From Staphylococcus auricularis (GTDB taxonomy: Bacteria > Bacillota > Bacilli > Staphylococcales > Staphylococcaceae): a stretch of DNA of 64,000 nucleotides. Shown here in pieces: positions 30,057-40,463 of the stretch. The stretch lies in NCBI RefSeq assembly GCF_001500315.1, contig NZ_LLER01000004.1:1-64000 (forward strand). The letters run 5' to 3'. Numbering within the stretch: the first letter of the stretch is position 1; each line of letters starts with the position of its first letter. Under the pieces are notes generated by a model. The model made no database searches, was not told where the DNA came from, and worked only from the letters and a program-made list of their open reading frames with translations. Made by a program: the position numbers and the translations under genes.

Positions 30057-32009
30057 ATGAAAATATTTAAATTAGTATTAGACATTGTTACTCTGTTGAT
30101 GATTGCAATGCTTATTTTTGTTAACTCAATTAAAGAGGCTGAGGAAATTCTTTCCGGAAGTGATGCTGCCTTAAGTATTGATGGTTGGGATCAACGCGTG
30201 AATAAAGCAGAGATATTTAAAAAAATTAAGGAAATTGGAGAGAAAGAAAATATTTCTATATATAAAGAAATACATGAAAATACAAATGATGATAAGAAAT
30301 ATCTTTATGCTTTCAATAAAGATAAAGCTGATGTATTTAAAAATGATTTTATAGAAAGTGTAAGTTATGATCATGCCTTATCTAAAGATGTGAGAGGAAG
30401 TTACTTTATTACTGGCGAGCATAATGTTAACAGTCGTCTAGTAGAGGTACTAAAAGAGAATGGCGTGGAATCACAACTTTATCATATGAATAGGCCGTTA
30501 GCTTTTATAGAGTTTATCACGGATGAAGGTCTCATATTTCCTATTTTGTCTTTAATTATTATTTATATTTTCTATTACTTACATAACGCAAGTATGAACT
30601 ATAAGTCTTTTGGTATAAAGAAATTACATGGCTATGGATTCACTGATATTATGTTACAGCGTTTGAAACAAGGAATCGTTTACTATATTCTGCTTTTATT
30701 ATTATTTTTCCCATTGGTTATTTTGGTGTTGTACGTAGTTAATCCTCATTTTAGTAAACTATACTATTTGTCAATTTTAAGTATTGGAATCCTGATTTAT
30801 CTATTTATTAATGGTTTGATTTACTTTTGTTCATACATTTTATATATCAAAACCAATATTCCGCTCATAATTAAAGGTAAAAGACCTTTTATGGTATTGC
30901 GTTTATTCACTCTGTTAACAAAAGGGATAATTCTTATTATCTTAAGTTTATTATTGATTCAAAATATAGGCTTCGCAAATGATATTAAAAAAATAAAGTC
31001 TACTGAAAAATATTGGGATAAACTAGATGATTACTATATTCTAGAAATTGCTCCGGTTCATTTACCTGAAGATGAAGAAATAGAAATGGCTAAAAAGCTT
31101 GAAAAAATGGTACAACATACAGAAAAATATGAAAATAGCTTATTGATATATCAGAACAATATTAGTAACCCCTCAATAGAAGATTTAAATCTAGATACAG
31201 GTAATATCTTAGTTATTAATGATAATTTTAAGCAACTTTATGGAGATGTTTTTAACCAATATTCTTTAAACTCAACAGGCAAAGATGAGGTGGATGTTCT
31301 ACTCCCCCCTGAAACGTTAGAAAGTCAAAATGATATAGAAAATAATATTAAAGAATGGATATACATTCAACAAGATAATGGAGCAGTATCTAAATCACTT
31401 AATGTCACACGGGCGAAAGATGATTATTCTATTTATAATTATGATACAAGAACAGAATTAACGAATAGCTTTAGTTATAAACCCTTAGTGATCAAACTTA
31501 AAGCTGAAGATTTAGGTTATTATTTCCACTACAGTACTATTTCACAAGCCAAAGTTTTATTTAAAGATTTTCAAAAGGTAAAAGAAAACTTAAAACAATT
31601 CGAGCTGGAAAATAATATAAGTGGCATTACAAATTATAAAGATCATGTTGTTAAAACATTTCAGGAAATACGTACTAAAAGTATCTATGTTTCTTTATCC
31701 ATGTTTTTAGGGATTTTAACATTACTGTTTACAATCATATTTGATGTACAACAGTATTTTGAGCAAAATAAGAAAAAATTATTAGTGCAAAAAATGCATG
31801 GATTTAGCATCATTAATAATCATATTTATTACTTGCTTATCAGTAACGGATTAGTAGCTGTAATCGGTATCATGCTCACGGTTATATTTAGTAGTGAGAT
31901 GTTAATTATGTTATTTTTAATCATCTTACTAGTACAGTTCATCCTTCAACTTATTTCTATATATTATATTGAGCAAAAGTCATTAATTTCAATAAAGGAG
32001 ACTGAATAA
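30057..32009 (+). CDS. Bacteriocin-associated integral membrane protein (DUF1430-like)
   Basis: A 650-residue polytopic membrane protein, probably the permease of an exporter or immunity ABC system. An N-terminal membrane anchor (residues 4-25) precedes an extracytoplasmic region. Clusters of spans lie near 155-175, 200-225, 235-260, 280-305 and, at the C-terminus, 550-570, 595-645. The repeated motif KSFGIKKLHGYGF / KKLLVQKMHGFSI is typical of the putative lactococcin-972 immunity family (TIGR01654). The gene is clearly AT-richer than its neighbours. It overlaps the next gene by one base (TAATG). No bacteriocin gene is seen nearby. Confidence 0.75.
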   Translation: MKIFKLVLDIVTLLMIAMLIFVNSIKEAEEILSGSDAALSIDGWDQRVNKAEIFKKIKEIGEKENISIYKEIHENTNDDKKYLYAFNKDKADVFKNDFIESVSYDHALSKDVRGSYFITGEHNVNSRLVEVLKENGVESQLYHMNRPLAFIEFITDEGLIFPILSLIIIYIFYYLHNASMNYKSFGIKKLHGYGFTDIMLQRLKQGIVYYILLLLLFFPLVILVLYVVNPHFSKLYYLSILSIGILIYLFINGLIYFCSYILYIKTNIPLIIKGKRPFMVLRLFTLLTKGIILIILSLLLIQNIGFANDIKKIKSTEKYWDKLDDYYILEIAPVHLPEDEEIEMAKKLEKMVQHTEKYENSLLIYQNNISNPSIEDLNLDTGNILVINDNFKQLYGDVFNQYSLNSTGKDEVDVLLPPETLESQNDIENNIKEWIYIQQDNGAVSKSLNVTRAKDDYSIYNYDTRTELTNSFSYKPLVIKLKAEDLGYYFHYSTISQAKVLFKDFQKVKENLKQFELENNISGITNYKDHVVKTFQEIRTKSIYVSLSMFLGILTLLFTIIFDVQQYFEQNKKKLLVQKMHGFSIINNHIYYLLISNGLVAVIGIMLTVIFSSEMLIMLFLIILLVQFILQLISIYYIEQKSLISIKETE

Positions 32010-32299
32010 TGAAAAAATTAGTAGCAATCATTACTGTTGGCCTTTTAATATTAGTCATCATAGGTATCCTTACAGTAAATAAATTCTTCGTATTAGACTA
32101 TTTCAACCCTGTATTGAAAGAAAAAGTTTCTTATGCGGTTGTAGACACTGGTACACAGCAATATGATGACGTTACGATTTATTCTAAAGATGGGAAGAAA
32201 CGTAATTATACTTTAACATTTGGTGGATATGATCCTTCGAAGAAATATGTAGAAATTCATCATAAAGGTCAATATGTAAAAGAAATTTTTTTATATTGA
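32009..32299 (+). CDS. YxeA-family small exported/membrane-anchored protein
   Basis: A 96-residue protein with an N-terminal hydrophobic segment (about 4-25, LVAIITVGLLILVIIGIL) acting as signal or anchor, followed by a short extracellular domain. The segments YAVVDTG, YDDVTIYSKDGKKRNYTLTFG and KYVEIHHKGQYVKEI fit the YxeA (DUF1093) pattern. In other firmicutes such proteins accompany bacteriocin-immunity ABC operons. The start overlaps the upstream stop and has AAAGGAG, so translation is coupled. Confidence 0.7.
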   Translation: MKKLVAIITVGLLILVIIGILTVNKFFVLDYFNPVLKEKVSYAVVDTGTQQYDDVTIYSKDGKKRNYTLTFGGYDPSKKYVEIHHKGQYVKEIFLY

Positions 32300-32334
32300 T
32301 GAATCTAAGATGCCCAAAAATGTAGGTGATTAAT

Positions 32335-32973
32335 ATGATACAAATTGATAATTTAGCGATTAAAAAATCCGACAAGTTCATTTTTGAAAATTTTAGTTAT
32401 ACGTTTGAAAGTGGTAAATCGTATGCATTGATGGGTCATAGTGGCTGTGGTAAATCTACGTTACTTAATGCAATTGCGGGTTTCGAGAAGTATCAACGGG
32501 GCCAGATTAAGATTAACGGTAAAAAGCTTAATGCCAATACTCAATATTATAGAAAAATATTAGGTTATTTATTCCAGAATTTTGCGCTTATTGATAACGA
32601 AAACGTCTCACATAATTTAGATATTGGGCTAGCTTTTCAAAAGGGTTCTAAAGCTAAAAAAGAGGCTAAGAAAAAATCGTATTTAGCAGCATTAGGTTTA
32701 GCTGATATTGATTTAAAGAGAAAGGTTTCTACGTTAAGTGGTGGTGAACAACAACGATTATCTCTCATTCGGATGCTGATGAAAGAGCCTAAGATTATCT
32801 TAGCGGATGAGCCGACTGGTTCACTAGACAAAGACAATGGTGAGGTCATTTTAAATCAATTACTTGATAGTTTAACTGATCAAAAAGTGATTATTATCGC
32901 AACTCACGATTTAGATATAGCCAAACAATGTGATACGATTGTAAACTTAGAACAACATATCTATACAAGATAA
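32335..32973 (+). CDS. ABC transporter ATP-binding protein (bacteriocin immunity/export type)
   Basis: A 212-residue ATPase of the MacB/LolD-like class. Walker A is GHSGCGKST (34-42), the Q-loop lies in YLFQNFALI, the signature is LSGGEQQRLSLIRM (about 137), Walker B is IILADEPTGSLD, and the switch His is in IIATHDLDIA. I choose ATG 32335; the GTG at 32326 forms part of the AGGTGAT ribosome site. It closes the three-gene operon, presumably energising the 650-residue membrane protein. A terminator follows. Confidence 0.85.
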   Translation: MIQIDNLAIKKSDKFIFENFSYTFESGKSYALMGHSGCGKSTLLNAIAGFEKYQRGQIKINGKKLNANTQYYRKILGYLFQNFALIDNENVSHNLDIGLAFQKGSKAKKEAKKKSYLAALGLADIDLKRKVSTLSGGEQQRLSLIRMLMKEPKIILADEPTGSLDKDNGEVILNQLLDSLTDQKVIIIATHDLDIAKQCDTIVNLEQHIYTR

Positions 32974-32998
32974 CAATTGAATGTTTTAAATATTAACT

Positions 32999-33042
32999 AG
33001 ACATCTGCTTATTTCATCGTCGTAATACGCGATGTCTTTTTT
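32999..33042 (+). terminator. Terminator of the ABC operon
   Basis: AGACATC (32999-33005) pairs with GATGTCT (33031-33037), extended by GC/GC, and is followed by TTTTTTG. Confidence 0.75.
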
Positions 33043-33185
33043 GTTTTTCATTATTTAAATATTCGTAAATGACTCAATAAACACGTGTGAAAACGCATTC
33101 TTTCGCTGTATTAATTAAGCTAAGTCTTGGTATGTGATAAAATAGAAATAATTGATTTTAACCCATGGAGAACGGAGTGAGTTCG

Positions 33186-34352
33186 ATGAGATTTTTAACG
33201 TCTGGCGAATCGCATGGTCCACAATTAACCATCATCATTGAAGGTGTACCAGCAAACGTTACTTTAAAAGCAGAAGATATTAATAAAGAAATGTTTAAAC
33301 GTCAAGGTGGCTATGGTAGAGGACGTCGAATGCAAATTGAAAAGGATGCAGTACAAATAGTATCAGGTGTACGTAACGGATACACGCTAGGTAGTCCTAT
33401 CACTTTGATCGTAACAAATGATGATTTCGTACATTGGAAAAAAATTATGGGCATTGCGCCAATCAGCGAATCTGAACAAGAAAATATGAAACGAACAATC
33501 ACTAAGCCACGACCAGGCCATGCTGACCTTGTTGGTGGAATGAAATACAATCACCGCGATTTACGTAATGTTTTGGAACGCTCCTCAGCACGTGAAACGG
33601 CAGCACGCGTAGCAGTAGGCGCAGTATCTAAAATATTATTAGCACAACTGGGAATCCAGTTCTACAGCAGAGTCGTTGAAATTGGAGGCGTAAAAGACCA
33701 AGATTTATATGATTTAGAAACGTTTAAAGCGAATGTAGATAAAAATGACGTCCGTGTTATTGATGAGAATATTGCGCAACAAATGCGAGACAAAATTGAT
33801 GAAGCAAAACAAGCTGGAGATTCTGTTGGAGGTATTTTACAAGTCGCTGTTGAAGGTGTCCCAGTCGGTATTGGTAGTTATGTGCATTACGATCGCAAAC
33901 TGGATGGCCGTATCGCAAGGGGTATCGTAAGCATCAATGCCTTCAAAGGGGCAAGCTTTGGAGAAGGATTTAAAGCAGCTGAAAAACCAGGTAGTCAAAT
34001 CCAAGATGAAATTTTATATGATGAAGCCAAAGGTTACACACGTGGCTCTAACCATTTAGGTGGATTGGAAGGCGGCATGTCAAACGGTATGCCAATCATC
34101 GTCAACGGGGTCATGAAGCCTATTCCTACACTTTATAAACCATTAAACTCTGTGGACATCAATACGAAGGAAGCATTTAAAGCGTCAGTAGAACGTTCTG
34201 ACAGTTGTGCCGTACCTGCGGCAAGTGTCGTTGCAGAAAATGTAGTCGCATTTGAAATTGCCAGTGCCTTGTTAGAAGAATTTCAATCGAATCACTTGGA
34301 ACAATTGCAACAGCAAGTTGAAGAACGCCGTCAGCTAAATATAGAATTTTAA
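33186..34352 (+). CDS. aroC: Chorismate synthase
   Basis: Last enzyme of the shikimate pathway, converting EPSP to chorismate with reduced FMN. The 388 residues start [14 protein letters not shown]. The signature regions are [32 protein letters not shown], and GRSN-like [17 protein letters not shown] followed by [14 protein letters not shown] choose ATG 33186, after GGAGTGA. The ATG at 33165 sits before this ribosome site. It heads aroC-aroB-aroA. Confidence 0.96.
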   Translation: MRFLTSGESHGPQLTIIIEGVPANVTLKAEDINKEMFKRQGGYGRGRRMQIEKDAVQIVSGVRNGYTLGSPITLIVTNDDFVHWKKIMGIAPISESEQENMKRTITKPRPGHADLVGGMKYNHRDLRNVLERSSARETAARVAVGAVSKILLAQLGIQFYSRVVEIGGVKDQDLYDLETFKANVDKNDVRVIDENIAQQMRDKIDEAKQAGDSVGGILQVAVEGVPVGIGSYVHYDRKLDGRIARGIVSINAFKGASFGEGFKAAEKPGSQIQDEILYDEAKGYTRGSNHLGGLEGGMSNGMPIIVNGVMKPIPTLYKPLNSVDINTKEAFKASVERSDSCAVPAASVVAENVVAFEIASALLEEFQSNHLEQLQQQVEERRQLNIEF

Positions 34353-34377
34353 TCGATGAATCAGTAAAGGGGATAAC

Positions 34378-35445
34378 ATGAAATTAGAAACCACATATAC
34401 ATCTGATAATTACCCAATCATCATAGAACATGATGCTTTAGACTATGTTAAAGACAAAACAAAGGCATACAAACATGTCTTTTTTGTCATAGATGAAACC
34501 GTTTCAAACTATTGGCAATCAAAATTAGACCCTGTCATTAATCACGTTGATGGACACCAATTTATTGTGCCATCAGGTGAACAAATTAAAACGCTTGAAT
34601 TTTATACACAAACCATTGAACAATTGTTATCACTGCAATTAACTCGTTCAACTTGTCTCGTAGCAGTAGGGGGCGGGGCGACTGGAGATTTTACAGGCTT
34701 TTTAGCAGCCACGTTACTAAGAGGTGTGGATTTCATACAAGTTCCTACCACTATTTTGGCGCATGACTCAAGCGTAGGTGGTAAAGTGGGGATCAACTCA
34801 CAACATGGTAAGAACTTAATCGGAGCTTTTTACCGACCCACTGCTGTGTATTATGACTTAGATTTTCTCAATTCATTATCGTATGAACAAGTGCTCAGTG
34901 GTTATGCAGAAGTTTATAAACATGCGTTATTAAATGGAGAATCTGAAACCCAAGCAATAGAACAACACTTTGATAACCAGCAACGCCTTGCTTCATTACG
35001 CGGATTAGATCACTATTTATTTAAAGGTATCGAAACGAAATTAGCTATCATCGTTCAAGACGAAACGGAGCAAAATCAGCGTAAATATCTCAATTTAGGC
35101 CATACATTTGGACATGCCATTGAGTATCATTACAAACTTCCACACGGACATGCTGTAGCAATTGGCATTATTTACCAATTTATTGTGGCTAATCTGATGC
35201 TCGGTACACAATATGATACGCAACATTATATTGACTATCTCAACAGATTGGGTTATCCAGTTAGAAACGTTGCAACGTATGACTTTGAAACGATTTTGTC
35301 CTTAATGATGAAAGATAAGAAAAATGATCATTATGGTGTCCAAATGGTATTGTTAAAAGCACTTGGAGAACCAGGTGTGTATCATGTTCCAAATCATATT
35401 TTACAACAGGCCTTTGAGCAATTTGCGCATGACTTAACAAGGTAG
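34378..35445 (+). CDS. aroB: 3-dehydroquinate synthase
   Basis: Second shikimate-pathway enzyme; cyclises DAHP to 3-dehydroquinate with NAD+ and a divalent metal. The 355 residues include [40 protein letters not shown], the metal ligands in [22 protein letters not shown] and HGHAVAIGI. The ATG follows AAAGGGG, 25 bases after aroC. The TAG stop abuts the aroA leader. Confidence 0.95.
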   Translation: MKLETTYTSDNYPIIIEHDALDYVKDKTKAYKHVFFVIDETVSNYWQSKLDPVINHVDGHQFIVPSGEQIKTLEFYTQTIEQLLSLQLTRSTCLVAVGGGATGDFTGFLAATLLRGVDFIQVPTTILAHDSSVGGKVGINSQHGKNLIGAFYRPTAVYYDLDFLNSLSYEQVLSGYAEVYKHALLNGESETQAIEQHFDNQQRLASLRGLDHYLFKGIETKLAIIVQDETEQNQRKYLNLGHTFGHAIEYHYKLPHGHAVAIGIIYQFIVANLMLGTQYDTQHYIDYLNRLGYPVRNVATYDFETILSLMMKDKKNDHYGVQMVLLKALGEPGVYHVPNHILQQAFEQFAHDLTR

Positions 35446-35454
35446 GTGCTACAA

Positions 35455-36756
35455 ATGAACACAACTGAAACGATAGATTTAAAAGGGCCTTTAAAAGGAG
35501 AATTAACTGTCCCTGGCGATAAATCGATGACCCATCGTGCAATCATTTTAAGTGCATTGGCCAAAGGGACATCGACGATTTATGAACCCTTGTTAGGACA
35601 AGATTGTTTACGTACAGTAGATATTTTTAGAACATTGGGTGTAGATATTACAATTGAAAAGCATAAAATCGTTGTGCGTTCACCGGGGTATCAACAATTT
35701 AAAACGCCTCATCAAGTGCTTTATACGGGAAACTCCGGAACGACTACACGTTTACTATCAGGCGTCATGTCTGGCTTAGGTATCGAAAGTGTGTTATCTG
35801 GAGATGCTTCTATTGGTACAAGACCTATGAATCGTGTCATTGAACCGCTAACTTTAATGAATGCCGATATTTTTGGTATTGAAGGTAACTATACGCCATT
35901 AATCATACGACCTTCAAAAATTAAAGGAATTCACTATAATATGAAGGTAGCGAGTGCACAAGTTAAGAGTGCTTTACTCTTTGCGGGTCTGTTTGCGGAT
36001 GATGAAACCTGTATTAGGGAGAAAGAAACGACGCGTAATCACACTGAAACGATGTTGGCTCATTATCACGTACCGGTTCAAGTAGAAGGTCATCAAATTA
36101 CAATACCACCCAAAGCTATTCAACATATCAAGCCTGCTGATTTTTATGTACCAGGCGATATCTCTTCAGCAGCTTATTTTATTGTCGCAGCTTTAATTAC
36201 ACCAGATAGCGATATTACAATACACAATGTTGGCATCAATCCAACTCGTTCAGGTATCATTGATATCGTAAAGCAAATGAATGGGAAGATCACGTTATTT
36301 AACAAATCGACAGGTGCTGAACCGACTGCTTCTATCCGTGTCCAATACTCACCGCAATTGGTCGGTATGCTGATAAATGGGAAATTGATTCCTCGAGTGA
36401 TCGATGAAATACCTGTCATTGCATTATTATGTACCCAAGGCAACTCTGATACGGCAATTCATGACGCAGAAGAATTGAAGATAAAAGAGACGAACCGCAT
36501 TGATACGACTGCCCAAATGTTGAATAAACTCGGTTTCAAGTTAGAACCACTCCATGATGGTTTACACATTCAACCGTCAACATTGACTGAAGTGACGATT
36601 GTTGATAGTTGCACTGATCACCGTATTGCGATGACTCTGGCGGTTGCTTCACTATTAACGACAGAACCAATTGATATTGAACGATTTGACGCAGTTGACG
36701 TTTCTTTTCCTGGATTCTTAAACACATTAAAACACTTAACAAATGAAGGAGATTAG
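35455..36756 (+). CDS. aroA: 3-phosphoshikimate 1-carboxyvinyltransferase (EPSP synthase)
   Basis: Joins shikimate 3-phosphate and phosphoenolpyruvate. The 433-residue protein has [16 protein letters not shown] near the N-terminus (PGDKS motif), the active loop [17 protein letters not shown] (about 91), [17 protein letters not shown] and the C-terminal [33 protein letters not shown] 35455 follows AAGGTAGGTG, which spans the aroB stop. It is tightly linked to the next TPR gene. Confidence 0.95.
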   Translation: MNTTETIDLKGPLKGELTVPGDKSMTHRAIILSALAKGTSTIYEPLLGQDCLRTVDIFRTLGVDITIEKHKIVVRSPGYQQFKTPHQVLYTGNSGTTTRLLSGVMSGLGIESVLSGDASIGTRPMNRVIEPLTLMNADIFGIEGNYTPLIIRPSKIKGIHYNMKVASAQVKSALLFAGLFADDETCIREKETTRNHTETMLAHYHVPVQVEGHQITIPPKAIQHIKPADFYVPGDISSAAYFIVAALITPDSDITIHNVGINPTRSGIIDIVKQMNGKITLFNKSTGAEPTASIRVQYSPQLVGMLINGKLIPRVIDEIPVIALLCTQGNSDTAIHDAEELKIKETNRIDTTAQMLNKLGFKLEPLHDGLHIQPSTLTEVTIVDSCTDHRIAMTLAVASLLTTEPIDIERFDAVDVSFPGFLNTLKHLTNEGD

Positions 36757-36757
36757 T

Positions 36758-38005
36758 ATGCAAGATATCTATAAATTAATAGATGATATAAAAATGCAAA
36801 AGCTAGATCATCTAGATACAAGGGTGAATGATGTTTTAGACTCCTCAAATGACGATGCTTTATTCATACTTGGTGAAACACTCTATGATTTTGGCTTAAC
36901 GCCACAAGGGTTAGAAGTGTTTCGTACACTTTATCAAAAATACCCAGATGAAAGCGAAGTGCTCATTTATTTCATTGAAGGTTTAATGGCTGAAAATGAA
37001 ACAGATGAAGCCCTTGAATACTTGGCAGATGTAGAGCTTTCACCAGAACGATTAATGTTAGAAGCTGATTTATATCAACAACTTAATATGTTAGAAGTTG
37101 CAGTTGATAAACTTGAAGAAGCAAAACAAATGGATCCAAGTGATCCGATTATCCATTTCGCACTTGCAGAAATTTTATACTATGATGGTCAGTACTTACG
37201 TGCGACACACGAATATGAAATTGTGTTAGATACTGGGGAATATGAAGTGAATGGTGTAAACTTATTCTCACGTATTGCAGATTGTAGTTTGCAAAGTGGT
37301 AATTACACAGATGCTGTTGAATTTTTCGATGAAATCAGTGAAGAAGAAATGACATCTGAAGATTATTTTAAAAAAGCCATCGCTTATGATAAAAATGATT
37401 TAACGCAAGAAGCAATTAAATTACTTAGAACACTCTTATCTAAAGATCCCGACTTTATACAAGCTTATTATTACTTACAACAATTGTATGTACATGAAAA
37501 AGAATATGATCAAGCTATAGAAATGGGTAATGAAGGCTTACGTTTAGACCAATTTTATAAAGAATTAATGACAAATACAGGAAGTATTGAGCTTGAACAT
37601 GGAGATGCGAGTGATGGTGTGAAACACTTAATTCAAGCGTTGGAAGTTGACAATTCTTACCAACAACCTCTGCTCACATTAAGTGAATTTTATCGAGAAC
37701 AGGAAGATTATGAATCACTTATCACACTTCTACAATATGTGGATGAAGAAGAGATTGATCCAGTGTTCGCTTGGCATCTCGCTTATGCGTTTGGTCAAGA
37801 AGAACGTGATAAGGAAGCGCAACATTTCTTTGAACTCGCTTATCCAACATTAAGTTCACAATCTGCATTTTTAGCTGATTACTATTACTATTTAATTGAA
37901 ATTGGACAAGTTGAACAAGCAGTAAAAATATTGAATCAATTACTTGAAATCGATCCAAGCAACGAAACTTGGCATGAAGAATATGAACGGATTCAAACGT
38001 TTTAA
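36758..38005 (+). CDS. Tetratricopeptide repeat protein (YpiA-like)
   Basis: A 415-residue soluble protein made of about ten TPR-type helical hairpins. Examples are DALFILGETLYDFGLTPQGL, DPIIHFALAEILYYDGQY and PDFIQAYYYLQQLYVHEKEY. It is strongly acidic. In bacilli a similar TPR protein follows the aro genes; its role is not established beyond protein interaction. ATG 36758 follows AAGGAG, two bases after the aroA stop, so it is in the aro operon. Confidence 0.85.
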   Translation: MQDIYKLIDDIKMQKLDHLDTRVNDVLDSSNDDALFILGETLYDFGLTPQGLEVFRTLYQKYPDESEVLIYFIEGLMAENETDEALEYLADVELSPERLMLEADLYQQLNMLEVAVDKLEEAKQMDPSDPIIHFALAEILYYDGQYLRATHEYEIVLDTGEYEVNGVNLFSRIADCSLQSGNYTDAVEFFDEISEEEMTSEDYFKKAIAYDKNDLTQEAIKLLRTLLSKDPDFIQAYYYLQQLYVHEKEYDQAIEMGNEGLRLDQFYKELMTNTGSIELEHGDASDGVKHLIQALEVDNSYQQPLLTLSEFYREQEDYESLITLLQYVDEEEIDPVFAWHLAYAFGQEERDKEAQHFFELAYPTLSSQSAFLADYYYYLIEIGQVEQAVKILNQLLEIDPSNETWHEEYERIQTF

Positions 38006-38031
38006 TCTCGTTTTGTGGGAGGAACACGACA

Positions 38032-38607
38032 TTGTCTAAGCATTTAATTAACGCGAAAACAAGCTTAATCGAATACTTACTATTTCATTACGAATTCAAA
38101 TCCCGCATCAGTGTGTGGGTTTTGAACTTGTTGAAAGCCTCACCAGACAAATTATCACATCTTTATTTTGTCGATCATATTGTACCTGAACACAATACTT
38201 TAGAAATTGCGACACAATGGTCACATCATATTGGTATCGTATTTAAGATCAATGGAAATACATTGATAGACAGTAATGAAATTTTTGAAATAATTGCAAA
38301 TGACAATGTCGATTTCGATATCAAGATCCACTTTGATCGAGAAGCGAAACGTCCTATGCGCTACGACGAGGTACTGATGAGTCAGTTATTATATTCCCCA
38401 AGTTACAATGCTTATATACAAGATATTAATGACTTAACATTCTCACCACAACACGAAAAATTTATCATCAATTATCTCAAAGACAATATCGATCTCAGTT
38501 TACAATTGAATGATAGAGCCGTATTTTATCAATTATCGCATATCCTTAATCAATTTAAATTGAGAAATATGAATACATCGGATATCGGGGGTCACTATGA
38601 CAATTAA
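38032..38607 (+). CDS. ypiB: YpiB family protein (UPF0302)
   Basis: A 191-residue protein with the UPF0302 N-terminal block (KTSLIEYLLFHYEFKSRISVWVLNLLKAS, residues 9-37) and a C-terminal IDEYP-type region about residues 130-180. The function is not known. The start is a TTG at 38032, supported by GGGAGGAA nine bases upstream. No ATG is available. Its end overlaps the next gene by 11 bases. Confidence 0.85.
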   Translation: MSKHLINAKTSLIEYLLFHYEFKSRISVWVLNLLKASPDKLSHLYFVDHIVPEHNTLEIATQWSHHIGIVFKINGNTLIDSNEIFEIIANDNVDFDIKIHFDREAKRPMRYDEVLMSQLLYSPSYNAYIQDINDLTFSPQHEKFIINYLKDNIDLSLQLNDRAVFYQLSHILNQFKLRNMNTSDIGGHYDN

Positions 38608-39199
38608 ATCCCTATGGCACATGTTACTTTATCATAAATGGGTATTATGGTTTTTATTCATTTGTAATCTTATCGGCACAATTTATGGCTTCATTTGGTA
38701 TGGGGGACAATTAGAAAGAACAAGTTGGCAATTTTGGTTATTTGTTCCTGATAGTCCCACGGCTTCATTATTTTTAACCATTGTCATCTTAAGTTATATA
38801 TTGAATAAGCAATGGCCTGTGATTGAAGCGTTAGCGTTCGTCACTTTAGTGAAGTATGGTGTGTGGGCTGTCATCTTAAATATCATTATGTTTATCGATA
38901 TGGATCAAGTGTCATTATCAGGATTAATGTTGATTATGTCACACGGAATCATGGCCATAGAAGCATTTTTCTTTTATCCGAGATTCAAATTTTCTATTAT
39001 CGGTCTTGTCGTAGCCATGCTTTGGGTCTTCCACAACGATGTCATTGACTATGTTTTCCTTCAATATCCTTATTATCCAATCATCGAAGAAAATCTCGAA
39101 AGTATCGCTTATTTATCGTTTTGGTTGAGCGCCATTCCATTAATTCTTTATTATGCAATGGCACGATTAAATGTAAATAAAATATTTGACCCACGTTGA
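38597..39199 (+). CDS. DUF1405 membrane protein (YpjA-like)
   Basis: A 200-residue polytopic membrane protein, about six spans (for instance WVLWFLFICNLIGTIYGF, LFLTIVILSYIL, YWLSAIPLILYYAM-type end). It matches the YpjA/DUF1405 family by length, the WYGGQL motif and position next to ypiB. The function is unknown. The ATG overlaps the ypiB 3' end, indicating coupled translation. Confidence 0.8.
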   Translation: MTIKSLWHMLLYHKWVLWFLFICNLIGTIYGFIWYGGQLERTSWQFWLFVPDSPTASLFLTIVILSYILNKQWPVIEALAFVTLVKYGVWAVILNIIMFIDMDQVSLSGLMLIMSHGIMAIEAFFFYPRFKFSIIGLVVAMLWVFHNDVIDYVFLQYPYYPIIEENLESIAYLSFWLSAIPLILYYAMARLNVNKIFDPR

Positions 39200-39236
39200 A
39201 GCACAGAGTAAAATGTAATAGTAAGGAGAGTGTTTT

Positions 39237-39935
39237 ATGTCTTTAATATTTATGGTCATATACTTTGTTATCCTGATGATTTTGCCTATGTGGGCGCAAC
39301 ACAAAGTAAGATCTAACTACGAAAAATACGCACAAGTTAGATCTACAAGTGGAAAAACAGGTGAAGAAGTTGCCTTAGAAATTCTACATGCAAACGGTAT
39401 TTATGATGTAGATGTTGTAGAAGGACGTGGTTTCTTAACTGACCACTACGATCCAAGTAAAAAAGTCCTTGTACTATCACCGGCAAACTTTAACCGTCCA
39501 TCTGTCGCTGGTACTGCAGTAGCAGCCCACGAGGTCGGACACGCAATCCAACATGCTGAAGGTTATTTCTTCTTAAGATTTAGAAATGCCCTTGTACCGT
39601 TAGCTAACTTAGGTAGTTCTCTAGGTTACATTGTCATTATGATTGGTATCATTACGACTGCAATGCAAATGGCAATCGGTTCAACAGCATTATGGATTGG
39701 TGCTGGATTAATTTCATTAGCTGTTCTTTTCTCTATTGTTACGCTACCTGTTGAGTTTGATGCTAGTAGCAGAGCGATGAAACAAATTCAAAGCTTAAAC
39801 ATTGTAAACGAAAAAGAACACAAACACGCAAGAAAAGTGTTATCTGCAGCTGCAATGACTTATGTCGCTTCTACAGCAGTGGCACTTGCAGAGCTTGCAC
39901 GTATTATTCTTATCGCTAGATCAAGTGATAATTAA
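39237..39935 (+). CDS. Membrane zinc metallopeptidase (YugP family)
   Basis: A 232-residue membrane protein with the zincin motif AAHEVGHAIQHAEGY (about residues 97-111), where the two His bind zinc and Glu is catalytic. The first segment (residues 3-18) and further spans about 120-145 and 150-175 are hydrophobic, and DASSRAM supplies the distal acidic ligand region. Substrates are unknown. The ribosome site is AAGGAGAG. A strong terminator follows. Confidence 0.88.
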   Translation: MSLIFMVIYFVILMILPMWAQHKVRSNYEKYAQVRSTSGKTGEEVALEILHANGIYDVDVVEGRGFLTDHYDPSKKVLVLSPANFNRPSVAGTAVAAHEVGHAIQHAEGYFFLRFRNALVPLANLGSSLGYIVIMIGIITTAMQMAIGSTALWIGAGLISLAVLFSIVTLPVEFDASSRAMKQIQSLNIVNEKEHKHARKVLSAAAMTYVASTAVALAELARIILIARSSDN

Positions 39936-39944
39936 TTTTGATTT

Positions 39945-39974
39945 AAACCCTACCCATTGCGGTAGGGTTTTTCA
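39945..39974 (+). terminator. Terminator after the YugP-type peptidase gene
   Basis: AAACCCTACC (39945-39954) pairs with GGTAGGGTTT (39961-39970), followed by TTC. Confidence 0.88.
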
Positions 39975-40096
39975 TTTATAGAAAATCGTATCAGAGTGAG
40001 AGATATGATCAAGACAAGGCATAAACAAACCAGTTTGTTACAGTATTAATTTAAGCTATACTAAATGAGAAATCGGTTAAAGGAGCTTGGCACGAA

Positions 40097-40429
40097 ATGG
40101 AACGAAAAACAAATAAATCGATGCTTGATATGCAACAAGAAGTCGATGCATACATCAGTCAATTTAAAGCTGGTTATTTTTCACCCTTAGCGAATTTGGC
40201 AAGATTGACTGAAGAAGTGGGCGAACTAGCGAGAGAAATTAACCACTATCATGGCGAGAAAAAGAAAAAAGACTCAGAAGAACATAACACAGTCAAAGCA
40301 GAATTAGGAGACAATTTATTTGTGCTGTTATGTATAGCAAATTCATTAGACATCGATATGACAGAAAGCTTTGATGAAACGATGCACAAATTTAATACAA
40401 GAGATAAGGATCGTTTCGAACGTAAATAA
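40097..40429 (+). CDS. MazG-like nucleotide pyrophosphohydrolase (YpjD-like)
   Basis: A 110-residue all-alpha NTP pyrophosphatase domain. The metal-binding ExxE pattern appears in RLTEEVGELAREINHY, and a second acidic pair in VKAELGDNLFVLLCIAN. This matches the single-domain MazG/YpjD group that precedes bshA in bacilli. It probably hydrolyses abnormal nucleotides; the exact substrate is not deducible. The ribosome site is AAAGGAGC. Confidence 0.85.
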   Translation: MERKTNKSMLDMQQEVDAYISQFKAGYFSPLANLARLTEEVGELAREINHYHGEKKKKDSEEHNTVKAELGDNLFVLLCIANSLDIDMTESFDETMHKFNTRDKDRFERK

Positions 40430-40463
40430 CTTACATCAATTTTTAGAAAGGTTTGATCACCTT

